From: Megamerina dolium
Taxonomy: Eukaryota > Arthropoda > Insecta > Diptera > Megamerinidae
DNA: 64,000 nucleotides
Direction of reading: 5' to 3'
NCBI GenBank assembly: GCA_963854835.1
Contig: OY978526.1
Location: 87,534,846-87,598,845, forward strand
The translations under genes and the position numbers were made by a program. The notes beneath the pieces are model-generated. The model ran no database searches. It worked only from the letters and a program-made list of their open reading frames with translations, and was not told where the DNA came from. Below, in pieces: positions 47,958 through 60,242 of this stretch (positions are counted from its first letter, which is position 1; each line of letters begins with the position of its first letter).

Positions 47958-49857
47958 TATTATACCCTGCATAATGCAATATGCATGGTATATTCATTTC
48001 GGTCAGATGTTTGTGTCCACTTGAAGGAATCTCCGGAGATATAGACATGGATATATATTCGTGATCAGCGTCGATTAAATTTTCGATTTAACGATGTCCG
48101 TCCGTCCGTCCGTCCGTCCGTCCGTCCGTCTGTCTGTCACCTGGCTGGTTCGCACGATAACTTGAGTAAATATTGAGCTATTTCGATGAAATTTGGCATA
48201 AGTAATCTATGATCCAAGGGTACGGAGGGGATTGATATTGGGCATGATCGGTTAATAACCACGCCCACACCAAGCATTCAAAGCGACTAACCTCGAAATT
48301 TTCAAAATTTTTAACTTGCTATAACTCACACAATATACCACTTGGAACAACAATATTTTGCACATAGAGTTATATTATACTACTATATAACCTCACCAAA
48401 AGTGGATGAGCCACGCCTACTTTCTAGCGTAGCTCCCATACAAAGTGTCTGTACTTCTTTTAAATTGAAACTGCTGTAACTTCTACAATCTTCTGTCTAG
48501 AATAACCATAATTGACACTTAGATTAACACGGCAGTCAGAAATAATATGGCAGAAAATCAATGTGCCACGCCCACTCCTTTTTGGGTCTCCCATACAAAG
48601 TTGCGGAAATTAAAAAAAATGTTACCGGTTATAACTTGCAAACTATTCAGCGTAGAATAACGAGATTTAAGGTGTGGATTAGTATTGTACGAGCAACTAG
48701 GCTCACAGAAAATGGGCGCACCACGCCCAGTGTTTATCGTAGCCCCCATACAAATTTTAAAATGAAACAGCTGTAACTTCGGCAATCTTCTGTCTAGAAT
48801 AACCATAATTGACACTTAAATTAATATCGTAGTCGGCAAAAATCTGGCAGAAAATCAGTGTGCCACGCCCACTCCTTCATGGGTCTCCCATACAAAGTCG
48901 AGTGAATTAAACTAAAATTTTAAGCTCCATAGCTTACAAACCATTTAGCCTAGGACAACGAGACTTAGAGTATGGATTAGTATTGTACGTGTAACTTGGC
49001 TCACAGAAAATGGGCGCACCACGCCCAGTGTTTATCGTAGCCCCCATACAAATTTTAAATTGAAACAGCTGTAACTTTGGCAATCTTATGTCTACAATAA
49101 CCATAATTGACACTTAAATTAATATCATAGTCGGAAATAATCTGGCGAAAAATCAGCGTACCACGCCCACTCCTTCATGGGTCTCCCATACAAAGTCGAG
49201 TGAATTAAACTAAAATTTTAAGCTCCATAGCTTACAAACCATTTAGCCTAGGACAACGAGACTTAGGGTATGGATTAGTATTGTACGAGCAACTAGGCTC
49301 ACAGAAAATGGGCGCATCACGCCCAGTGTTTATCGTAGCCCCCATACAAATTTTAAATTGAAACAGCTGTAACTTAGGCAATCTTATGTCTACAATAACC
49401 ATAATTGACACTTAAATTAATATCGTAGTCGGAAATAATCTGGCGAAAAATCTGCGTACCACGCCCACTTCTTATTGGGGCTCGCATACAAAGTTGAGGA
49501 AATTAGACAAAAATGTTAACCACCATAACTTAGAAACTATTCAACGTAGGACACCAAATTTAAGGTGTGGATTAACAATGAAAAATTAATTGGATTTACT
49601 AGAAAGTGGTAAGCCACGCCCACTTTTTATATAGCTCCCATACTAAGCCTCGGAATTATCTTAAAATCCTTTTACTTCGTCAAAGTCAACCATATTTCGG
49701 GTGTAAATTAGTAGTATATGCAAAAATTGTTTCTCGAAAACTGGAAATAAAAGAAAAGTTGGATATTCGAGTAAACTTTTTATATACAAATCTACATATG
49801 CAGGGTATAGTTTGGTCGGCCCCAGCCGACTGTAAGGAGATTTTTTTTATTTTTGCT
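47958..49857 (+). mobile_element. array-bearing noncoding element, copy B (4 internal units)
   Basis: Starts TATACCCTGCATAATGCAAT and has a long (GTCC)n tract near 48095-48135. It then carries four ~298-bp units marked by CCACGCCCACTCCTT-type boxes near 48567, 48866, 49165 and 49463. It ends ATGCAGGGTATAG then the hairpin GTCGGC-CCCA-GCCGAC and TGTAAGGAGATTTTT. Many copies of GCCACGCC/GGGCGTGG sit about 150 bp apart. No protein is encoded; the open frames are short and not kept. Confidence 0.9.
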
Positions 49858-50781
49858 ACTCTTTTCTGTGATGGAGTTTACTATCATCGTATACTTACTA
49901 CATATACAAAAGTACGAGTGGTACGTATGTATGTACTCGTAGATACCATTACTGTTTGCATGAAGCAAACGAAGTGAAATTGAAAGCCATTTGTCGATAA
50001 TTGTGTGGTCATGTTGAAGACTACTATTTTCAATGATTATACTGCATAGTGTTTGTAGTGCAAACTTATGAATTGCATTGCATGATTACTTGCTGAATTC
50101 GAACCGAAGTAATCATGGCATGACTTTACACATACTTTACCCAGATAATCCAGAGTGTTCGGAGTGATTGAATGAAGTTAATTTGATTTTGGGGAAAATA
50201 TTACCATCATATATAAACTTGTAAAAATATAATCTTATCTGAAATTAAAATTTTACATATAAACACATACATACATATATCACAAAATCTTCAACATATA
50301 CACCTTAATTTCTTTCTATGACATTTTGAAAAATGTTGCAAAATACGTGTTTCGTCGACTTTCCATATGCGTCGTACGATCTACTATACACTTTATTTTT
50401 ATGTATCTACATATGTACGTACACATGTAGTTGTGTATATATATATTATATGCCTCTTGTGGTATTGCTTGGCAAATCTCTAAGGAATAAGATTTTGATT
50501 AGCTTCAAAAATAATCTTAATGTATAACTACACACCGGCTCATATATGTATATGAATATGTGTATGTGTGTGTGTGTGTGTGTACAGAAGCAAAAATATT
50601 GCTCATACGTTTCGCACTACTACTACTATCTTAATTCACTCAAAATATGATATACATGTCCGATTGCAATAAATCTGCAAAACATACTGTCAGAAGGAAT
50701 AGATGAGAGGGCTTGTACCCTAAAATACATAACAGCAACAGCTTGCCATGGAACTTTCATTTGGTTTATACAAATATACAT
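49858..50781. other. AT-rich spacer between copies B and C
   Basis: Contains a (TG)n run near 50567. No gene recognised. Confidence 0.35.
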
Positions 50782-52069
50782 TTTTATACCCTGCATAATG
50801 CAATATGCATTGTATATTCATTTCGGTCAGATGTTTGTGTCCACTTGAAGGAATCTCCGGAGATATAGACATAGATATATATTCGTGATCAGCGTCGATT
50901 AAATTTTCGATTTAACGATGTCCGTCCGTCCGTCCGTCCGTCCGTCTGTCTGTCACCTGGCTGGTTCGCACGATAACTTGAGTAAATATTGAGCTATTTC
51001 GATGAAATTTGGCATAAGTAATCTATGATCCAAGGGTACGGAGGGGATTGATATTGGGCATGATCGGTCAATAACCACGCCCACACCAAGCATTCAAAGC
51101 GACTAACCTCGAAATTTTCAAAATCTTTAACTTGCTATAACTCACATAATATACCACTTGGGTCAACAATATTTTGCACATAGAGTTATATTATACTACT
51201 ATATAACCTCGCCAAAAGTGGGTGAGCCACGCCTACTTTCTAGCGTAGCTCCCATTCAAAGTGTCTGTACTTCTTTTAAATTGAAACTGCTGTAACTTCT
51301 ACAATCTTCTGTCTAGAATAACCATAATTGACACTTAGATTAACACGGCAGTCAGAAATAATATGGCAGAAAATCAATGTGCCACGCCCACTCCTTCATG
51401 GGTCTCCCATACAAAGTCGAGTGAATTAAACTAAAATTTTAAGCTCCATAGCTTACAAACCATTTAGCCTAGGACAACGAGACTTAGGGTATGGATTAGT
51501 ATTGTACGAGCAACTAGGCTCACAGAAAATGGGCGCACCACGCCCAGTGTTTATCGTAGCCCCCATACAAATTTTAAATTGAAACAGCTGTAACTTCGGC
51601 AATCTTATGTCTACAATAACTATAATTGACACTTAAATTAATATCGTAGTCGGAAATAATCTGGCGAAAAATCAGCGTACCACGCCCACTTCTTATTGGG
51701 GCTCCCATACAAAGTTGAGGAAATTAAACAAAAATGTTAACCACCATAACTTAGAAACTATTCAACGTAGGACACCAAATTTAAGGTGTGGATTAACATT
51801 GAAAAATTAATTGGATTTACTAGAAAGTGATAAGCCACGCCCACTTTTTATATAGCTCCCATACTAAGCCTCGGAATTATCTTAAAATCCTTTTATTTCG
51901 TCAAAGTCAACCATATTTCGGGTGTAAATTAGTAGTATATGCAAAAATTGTTTCTCGAAAAGTGGAAATAAAAGAAAAGTTGGATATTCGAGTAAACTTT
52001 TTATATATAAATCTACATATGCAGGGTATAGTTTGGTCGGCCCCAGCCGACTGTAAGGAGATTTTTTTT
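50782..52069 (+). mobile_element. array-bearing noncoding element, copy C (2 internal units)
   Basis: Same ends, GTCC tract and hairpin as copy B and in the same orientation, but with only two ~300-bp units (boxes near 51384 and 51685). The ~600-bp length difference from B equals two units. Confidence 0.9.
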
Positions 52070-53127
52070 GTACATTTTGCGGAGAGCGTAGGAAATAAAT
52101 TAGAATTTTAACTTGTGCGGCCTTTCAGAAAAGCGAAAATTTATAAATTTAATAGAACCACAATTTGCATAATCTTAGCATACTGAGTTTCATATATCTT
52201 TTTTTATATATTTATTAAGTAGAAAGTAATAATGTGGCTACGTCTGTGTGTGTGGTGTGTGTCTGGTAAAATATTTGTATACGAATGTTTAGCTTGTAAA
52301 TAATAAAATCTCTGAATTTTACAGTACTTTCATAAAAATAAGAATATTAAATAACGCATGATTGCATAGTGCTTACGATGTTTCACAACAAATTTTTGGA
52401 ATATACGAGTACATACATATTCACGTAGACACTATCTCACCTATTCACTTGTAAATTTTTTTTTCTGGCATTACATTGTTACAACAACAACAACAACAAC
52501 AACAATTCTATAATGTGCAAATTTCAGATATCCTACATCCACAACACAATCGAACAGAAGTAACAACGATATGAGAAAAACAAATGCAAAATTTTGTAAA
52601 TACCCTCGAAAATGTGCGACTCATTCACTGTAAGATGCTAGTAGATAACTACCCATTTACCTACCGAGTTGAAGTAACCGGAGCAACGTAATGCATACTT
52701 GCGCTCTACTACCCTCAGGGACAACATACTCTTAAACACATGCATGCATGCATGCAAATAAAAAATATTTCAAAATAGAGTTCTCTAGTGTAGTTTCATA
52801 TACTTATACTACAATACTTATATACATATGCATTCATGAATTCCTTGTCTGTCGACTTATTCACTCTGTGGAGTTATACGAATGTATGAAAACTTTTGCT
52901 TCAGTAGATACGAATGAAGAGCAGAGAGAGAGAGAGAGAGAGGAAAGCGAATGCAAAAGAAAGCCTGCAACAATTGCGACTTGTCCGGGATGAATCCGGG
53001 ATCAATCGCAAAGGAATATGTGACTATGAACTATTCCATTTGGTTCGACTACGTCCTATGAAGAGACTAATTGTACTCTATTATACTCGAACGGGTACAA
53101 AAGAGACTAGTCGCCTATACATATATA
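52070..53127. other. AT-rich spacer with simple repeats
   Basis: (CAA)n near 52484-52503 and (GA)n near 52924-52942. No supported gene. Confidence 0.35.
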
Positions 53128-54327
53128 AGGTCCAGTAAAAAGCAATCCATTATTTTGCATTTAGATTCAATGTTTTATTTAGCATAGTTATATTGATCCG
53201 ATTTAGGTCATATATGCACCGTTTTGTTCGATAACTTGTTGCCATTTTGAAGGTAATTGTCATAATGCCACTCTCATAGAAACCCTCGTACCTATTGGCA
53301 AAAAAACTGGGACAGTCGATTTTCACAAGCTTCTCTTGAGGCGATTTTTTCACCAGCAAAATCATTCGCCATAGACAGGAACAGATAGTAATCACTTGGT
53401 GCTAGGTCCGACCTATAAGGTGTATGCATAAGAACCTTCAAACCAAGCTCTCGGAGTTTATGGCTAGTAACTATCGATGTGTGTGGCCTGGCGTTTTCCT
53501 GATGGAACACAATTCCTCTCCTATTGACCAAAGCTGACCGCTTCTGGGCGATTGCTTCCTTCAGACGGTTCAATTGTTGACAGTACAGCAGCTCATAGTA
53601 GATGATTCCCTGCCAATTCCACCAAACATATAGCAAAACCTTCCTGACCGTCAATCCTGGCTTGGCCACCGTCTGCTCCGGCTCACCGCTATTCGACCAC
53701 AACCCTTTTCGCTTGATGTTGTCGTAAGTGACCCACTTTTCATCACCAGTAACTATCCGATTCAGAAATGGATCGATTTTGTTGCGATTCAGCAGCGATT
53801 CGCAGATGAAATTTTGGTCCATGAGGTTTTTTTGCGTTAACTCGTGTGGCACCCATACATCGAGCTTGTTTTTGTATCCACCCTTATTTAAAGGATAGAA
53901 ACAGTGCTTACATGACAGTCAGATTTGACGATTTCCATTATTTTATCAATATTTTCGACAATTGTCCTTTCAGAGCGTGGTGCATAATTGACATCAAAAT
54001 TACTGGAACGGAATCGACGAAACCAAAACGAACGAAACGTGATTGGCTGTTACAGTATCTGGACCATAAACACTATTCACATTTTCAGCCGTCTGGTTTG
54101 TGTTTTCGCCTTTATCGAAGAAAAACTGTAAAATATGGCGTATTTTCTCTTTACTGGTGTCCATCTTTGACGCGTGCTCAAACAATACTGAGTCAAGCAA
54201 TCACAAAACTACGAAATCCTATCTTTCTAACACCATCTAACGTAGCCCGATCGCTCTTATACAATGCGAGATACAAATTACTAAAGTCATCTATTGGAAA
54301 CATAATGGGTTTATTATTACTACACCT
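53128..54327 (-). pseudogene. mariner family 2, near full length, broken
   Basis: - strand: 5' end AGGTGTAGTAATAATAAACC at 54327, start MDTSKEKIRHILQFFFDKGE, then KQTAENVNS-like and VTANHVSF-like segments, then a deletion. The frame at 53292-53852 then runs from MPHELTQKNLMDQNFICESL through TGDEKWVTYDNIKRKG and KVLLYVWWNWQG to DLAPSDYYLFLSMAND. The second-box Asp is replaced: the motif reads VFHQENARPHTS (Glu for Asp), and WWD reads WWN. The 3' end GGATTGCTTTTTACTGGACC is at 53128. Confidence 0.88.
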
Positions 54328-55369
54328 GATACAACAGAAATCGATAAAATTATTGGCCAAAAAAATATTCTTTACAAAAAAATATGTGTTTGAGATTGCA
54401 AAAGATCGGATAAATATCTCTAAATATATTAATTCATTCGATCGGCGACTATCTAAAGACCAAAGACTATATCTAACGAGATAAATCCCGAAATAGTCTC
54501 TTTAGCGACTAATGGCACAATTTCTTGCAGAGAGTAAATACATACATATATACGATTATACATATTTACAACTTCGATTTACGTATTTTTCCTTCAGCAT
54601 GCATTCTTGTTGGTATTATTGAAGTCAAGCCAGCCATCTTTTCGTTTGGATGATACAAGAGCACATCTTTTTTTTTCTATTTCCACGTCATGTCATTGTG
54701 ATTTCAAATCATTTTCCATGTTTTGCATTGAGTTAATTTTGAAGTATATGCAGAAATTCAAAATTTGTTTGCCTTTACAAATAATATCATAAGTTATTCT
54801 CATCGGTAGATCACCATGGTGTACGACCGTATACAATGGAACACGGATATTTGAGGATTTTTGTTTATTGTTTGTTAGGAAATTATATATATAGATGTTA
54901 TGTTGAATTTCTATATGCATTAGAAATCCGTTCAATTACTAGATCTGCCAATTCTATATTGTTTTTGCGGAAAGGAATCGATTGTTAATCACCGATAATT
55001 TTAATAAATTTTTTTTTTTAAAGTTAGAAACGAGAAGCGACCTAACTGACCTGATTACACATTTAACATATAAACGAATTGATCTAGAAAAATGGCCAGA
55101 TACTGTCTCTTTCTTTTTAGCCCTACTTTTAGAATATTTAGGTTATGCTCATGTGTGCAAACATATGTAAGACGGTATTATAAGACTTTGTCTATTCAGA
55201 TGAAAGTATATAATTTAAGCATATTTGACTTTTATTAGCATATTTGATTTGACAACATACTAGTTGTTTAAAGATCAAAATACACTTTATTATTCAATTT
55301 ATGCTGCCTGAAGTTTAAGACCCTTCATTCGAGAATCCTTTAATTTATTGAATCTTTCTCCGCAAACCA
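54328..55369. other. AT-rich spacer
   Basis: No supported gene. Short open frames only. Confidence 0.3.
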
Positions 55370-56226
55370 GAAGATCTTCAAAAAACTTTCCTATGCCAGC
55401 TTGTACACCTTTTAGTTCCTGCTTGCTGAAAAGGATTCCAGCATAGGCCCTCCTTTGACATATTATCATCGTCTTTCCTAAGCGTGTGACTGATCCAGTG
55501 CAGTTTTATTTTACAGAATTCGAGTGCGATGTCCAGCTGGTTGGTCTTTTTTAGCACTTCGACGTTAGAGATCGCCGGAGGCCAGAAAATGCGAAAAACG
55601 TGTCGGAGACAACGGTTAAAGAAGGTTTGGAGGCATTTCGTAATCATCACAGTAACTTTCCAGGTGGTGCAATCATATATCAAAATAGACTTTACGCTTG
55701 TGTTGACTATGAGTAACTTGGTCTTAAGGCTGATGTTGTTATTTAGCCACAATGGTGCGAGGATACCATAGGACGACTTAGCTTCACTGATTCTACATTT
55801 AATATCCAGCTCGCAACCATCATCCGCAGTTACCATGCATCCAAGGTAGCAAAATTTATTCACGTTTTTGAACTACTGTGTGCCATGAGTCAAGGGCTCC
55901 GAGATGGCTTCGTTGAAGTATAGCACTTTGGTTTTTCCAACATTGACTTTAAGACCACTAGGTCTCAGTTTCTGATGCATGGCTTGTATTAACAGCTTCA
56001 GATCACACACTTTGTATGTGAGCAAGCAGATGTCGTCAGCATATGCAAGATACCTCAGGTACTGCATATCCCTGTGATGATTTTCGTCCACAGTGGTTTC
56101 AGAATGGATTTGTATAGGATACTTTGCTGTCCATAGAGAGAGAGAGAGAGAGAGAGAGAGAAGCTTGACGTTTAAACAGCCAGTACATGCTGCGAGATTG
56201 TATTCCCAGGGCTTTCCTTTTGGCAA
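55370..56226 (-). pseudogene. non-LTR retrotransposon fragment with YADD block
   Basis: - strand: YLRYLAYADDICLLTYKVCD (RT active site Y-A-D-D intact) and LKVNVGKTKVLYF. A frame change follows, then FCYLGCMVTADDGCELDIKC, LLIVNTSVKSILIYDCTTW and WISHTLRKDDDNMSKEGLCW. This is the RTE-type C-terminal half. A (GA)n run (56135-56160) has expanded inside it. Confidence 0.8.
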
Positions 56227-56269
56227 ATCGTCTGTCTAAGTGAGTTCCCAAGTACTCACCAGTACCAGT

Positions 56270-56810
56270 GCCAAGAGAGTCAGATTTGGGGGATTGAAAT
56301 ATGATTCAATTTGATTTGTGGGCATGTGTCTCTCCTAATAGTAAATGTTACATGTGTAGATTTAGTTTCGTTTACCTTCAGACGGCAACTTTTCAACCAT
56401 ATAGAAATATGATCAATTAATTTTTGGAGCTTATATGATGATTCTATGGGATCCCGTGTGATTTTGATTATAGCAGTGTCATCGGTAAAAGTTCCTGTGA
56501 GAAAGCCGTCAGATATTGGCAAATCGTAGGTAAAGGGTAAGTAAAGGATTGAGCCTAATATGCTGCCTTATGGGATTCCAGCTTCAATTTGATGAAAAGC
56601 AGATATTTCGTTTTCATAGATATGACATTATGAGTAAATAGGCATTCAGTGGCAGCTCCTTTTTTAGTTTAGCTAATAGTCCTTGGTGCCATACTCTGTC
56701 GAATTCTTGAGATATGTTCAAAAAGACAGCTGAGAAATATTATTTTTGATCGAAGGCTTTTTGAATTTTTTCAACAAGCCGGTGAACCTGCTCAATCATA
56801 GCTTAATTAT
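56270..56810 (-). pseudogene. jockey-type reverse transcriptase fragment
   Basis: - strand: HRLVEKIQKAFDQK and LNISQEFDRVWHQGLLAKLK, then after a break GFLTGTFTDDTAIIKITRD and RLKVNETKSTHVTFTIRRD. These are RT blocks A to D of jockey-like elements. The catalytic F-A-D-D reads F-T-D-D, and stops are present. It directly follows the RTE-like fragment, in the same orientation. Confidence 0.8.
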
Positions 56811-56867
56811 ATTCATTAGTTGTTTAAAAAATAACTTTTCAAATAGATATCTATGGGTCGTAGTTAT

Positions 56868-57331
56868 TGATTTAGCTGTGTTTATCGTGAGCATCTGACT
56901 GATGGCCTTATCTCACCACGCCCAAAGCGCAATGTATCAAATTGAATCCCCGCAGGAGTGGAAAATCAGAGTCCAAACTTCAGGTTCCTACGGTACCAAT
57001 TGGGGCACATTGAATGGACGTACTACCCTCCTTGGTTTGGATCGAGGCCCAACTAAAACCTATTCTAATCTAAGGGATCAGCACCCTGGTTGCAATGCAA
57101 CTGCACCCCACGAGTACCCTACGCCTTGTGACGTGGAATACTCTACCCGCGTGTTTTTTGGGTTACCTCAGCCACCTCGAAAACCTCCCCGAAGGACCGT
57201 TCCCAACGATCAGGTTGGAGGGATTCCAACCTGATCACCCGTGGTACCAAATTTAAAGTCTTTTGGTAAGACCTCGTAGCCGAAGCTACTACCAGTTTCA
57301 GCCCCATTCGGCTCCGGACTGGTCGCCAGGA
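56868..57331. mobile_element. 464-bp GC-rich unit with 13-bp target duplication
   Basis: GGGTCGTAGTTAT occurs at 56855-56867 and again at 57332-57344, flanking a unit visibly richer in GC than all of its surroundings. It contains direct/inverted short blocks (AGGTTGGAGGGATTCCAACC) and an open frame of 110 codons without recognisable motif. It is likely a retroposed 5' or 3' part of a larger element, or a novel short element. Confidence 0.65.
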
Positions 57332-57344
57332 GGGTCGTAGTTAT

Positions 57345-59105
57345 AATCAAAGTTATATCAAATAAGTTGATTCCAATTTTAAGATGGTTCTAATGTTGAC
57401 TCTAACTACGGTCTTATGAAATTATCTTAAGCCATTTTGAAATTAATGCACCTTATTGTATCGTTTATTGGCAATTTTTCGCTTCTTCCCTGCATCCAAA
57501 ATGGAGGTAGACTTACATCTAGATAGCAGCAGTAACATCTTGTACATTAATGATTGTGTGTGTGTGTGTGTGTGTGTGTTTGTATGAATCCATTTATGTG
57601 TCTACTGTAAAATTACTCATAACAAACTAAGTAAGATCCATATGCTATACAAAAACAAAAGAAATTAAAGAAAATTTCATAAGTCTGCAACGTTTCCATT
57701 TATTGAATTCACAATAAGGCATAGAGCTATAATATTGTACATACGAGTACATACAATTAAATGAAGGTTATTTGCCAATATACAGCTCCAGTTTGGCGGG
57801 AAGCAAGTAGTAGTAGTATGTCGCAGTAATAATTTTACTGCTTTGCTAGAGCAGCCTAATGCGAGCAATTAAGAAAACTCAAAGTTATAAATAAGCAGAC
57901 GTTACTCGTACATATTGGGTGCAGTTAATAAACAACGGCAACATAAGTGACAATTGAAACAGTTTCACACATACGTACACAAGTGGATATACTGTACCCG
58001 TATGTGTGTGTTGTTGCTATTAATGTGGCTGATATTGTAGTTCTTTGTACGTATTATGAAAACTATTATAAATGGCGCCATTTGTTGCATAACAAAAACA
58101 GCACAAGACCAAGAGCGCTCTAACCACACTATGCTTATGTATGTGTGTGTGTGTGTACTATTTCACATGGAATTAACGTATGTATTGTGTTTCTGTGCTA
58201 TTTTAATGCTAATGTTAACACACTAATACAATTAATATGTATCCTGTAGCTCTTTTGGGCTGCATTAAGCTGATGTATTGTGACAAATCCTATAATTCGT
58301 TGTTAGAACACTATGAACACTACGTTATGATGCATTTTAAAGACTTTGTATTTACTAATGAGTGCGCAAAACAACTATAAAAAACATTTCAATGTATTTC
58401 TGTAATTCGGTTTTCGCGAACAAGGCGAACATTTAATTGCAGGTTTATACATACAACTTCGTTAATGTTCTCCCATCATCATGAAATTGATGGATTTGGT
58501 GCTTGTCCTTATTTATGTATATATACATTCATACAGATACGTATCTGTACTCGTATGCATGTCTGCATTGATGCAAGGCGCTGACATGATGACGTTGAAA
58601 CAAATCCATTACAGTGTAATTAATCACAATTAAAGTATCGAAAGGGGATAAATCTACTTGTCGTATACACACACACACACACACACATACTACGTACATA
58701 TGCGTGAGGTTTATTCTTTACTATGGCAGAACCTATTAAATAATTTGCATTAAATAAGGAACGCAAACATTATCATATCATCGCATGTCTGCGAATGTCA
58801 AGTGTCAATTTGATCGAAAATCAGTCATAATATCTACATATGTACATATGTATGATACTTAAGGACATATGTACATAAGTGTGTGCATTGAAAATATATT
58901 TTTCTCTTTTACTTTCGTATACTTATGTATATTTATAGGCAAACATATATGCATATGTTGCAGAATAAATGAACTTTTTTTTGTAAAAGTTGTTAAAATA
59001 AATCTTTAATTATTTTCGTTGAAATTTCTTTTATGCAGAGAACATTCAAGTGAATGTAATTACTTTGGTGGTTGTAATTTGATTAATATGTATTTTTGTT
59101 TTATT
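57345..59105. other. AT-rich spacer with TG/CA microsatellites
   Basis: (TG)n near 57555 and (CA)n near 58669. No supported gene. Confidence 0.35.
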
Positions 59106-59107
59106 TA

Positions 59108-60242
59108 ACAGGCCATTCAATAAGTGTGTAGGATGACACAGAGATGGCGTTACCAGAATTTTTTTCCATGCGATTTTTATTGAGTTTTAGGTTAGGTTAG
59201 GTTAGGTTATGGGGCTGCCCTCTCTCTGAGATGACACACTTAGGGCAAAAAGGCCCATTATGATACCACCGAGCTTCTCTTCCAGTACTGTTGTGCGTGT
59301 TAAATTTGGACAGCATTAGAAGGGACCTACTTATATTAGCCGATTTCGAAGGGCAAAACCCTTGTGACATCACTTTAACTTAGTTTTGTCACAGAGCTCT
59401 TTTAAGAAGCATTTTCGGCAAATTGTTACTGCCGGAAAAATTGCCAATTCTTGCCGGCAGGTGGGTACCGTTCGAAAGATAAATCTTTTCGATGTCAAAT
59501 TTTGTTATGCTTCAGCCGGTGATTGAACCCACGATCTAGAGATCAGAAGGCCAACACACTAACCACTGAGCTACGACAACCACTTATTGAGTTTTAACGA
59601 CACGTGTATAAAATTGACAACAAACTGACAATTGGTTCGTGAGTTAAGCATTTTGTGTGAAGCAACTTTTGTTATTGAAAAAAAAAATGGATAAAAGTGG
59701 AAACCAAACAATGACTTAATAATCATTATCCGGACTCTGTTCCACCGAGGCAAATGGTAGAAAAGTGGATTGTTGAATTTGTGACTATTATTGTGAACTT
59801 TTGGGGACCGATTGAAGGCTGAAATCGCAAAGAAACGGCCACATTTGCAAACGAAAAAAAAATGTTGTTCCACCACGACAATGCATCGTGTCACAAATCG
59901 ATGAAAACATTGGTAAAATTGAATAAATTGGACTTTGAATTGCTTCCACGCCCATAGTATTCCCCAGATTTAGCACTCAGCGACTTTTTTCTGTTTTCAG
60001 ATCTCAAGAGAATGCTTTCTGGAAAGAAATTTAAATCCGATGATGTAGTAATTGCTGAAACTGAGGAATACTTTAACGAGAAAGAGAAATCGTACGCTCG
60101 TAAGCTGGTATTGAAAATTTGGAAAATCGCTATACTCATTGTATCGCCCTCGAAGGCAACTAAATTGAATAATAAAATCAAGTTTTGTCAAAAAAAAAAT
60201 TTTTTTTTCATACTTTTCCTACGGACCTATTGAATGGCCTGT
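59108..60242 (+). pseudogene. mariner family 1 (Himar-like), deleted and carrying a SINE
   Basis: TA duplication at 59106-59107 and 60243-60244. The terminal repeats start ACAGGCCATTCAATA at both ends. After removal of the SINE it has a transposase start region, an internal deletion, then LKAEIAKKRPHL-like sequence and a FHHDNASCHKS-like box (second Asp). The third-Asp region (DLALSDFFLFS) and SDLKRMLSGKKFKSDDVVIA follow, then a decayed C-terminus. Confidence 0.9.
59190..59583 (-). mobile_element. tRNA-derived SINE, tail type B, nested in a mariner
   Basis: Complete - strand copy with (GGTTA)n on the + strand at its low end and head GTGGTTGTCGTAGCTCAG. The exact 13-bp duplication TTATTGAGTTTTA is at 59177-59189 and 59584-59596, both inside the mariner 5' region. 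Confidence 0.95.

Noticed and set aside
49606..52111. Similar predicted proteins starting MVSHAHFLYSSHTK at three places (12916-13179, 49606-49977, 51827-52111)
   Set aside because: They are the same end of the array-bearing element. The frames run through the terminal hairpin into flanking DNA and end differently, so they reflect repeat copies and not a gene.
56902..57234. 110-codon open frame in the GC-rich unit
   Set aside because: High GC makes long frames more likely. No motif was found, so it is described as part of an inserted unit, not as a gene.
59190..59214. Telomeric TTAGG array
   Set aside because: Only a few pentamers, always at the 3' end of a SINE with a target duplication, so it is a retroposon tail.
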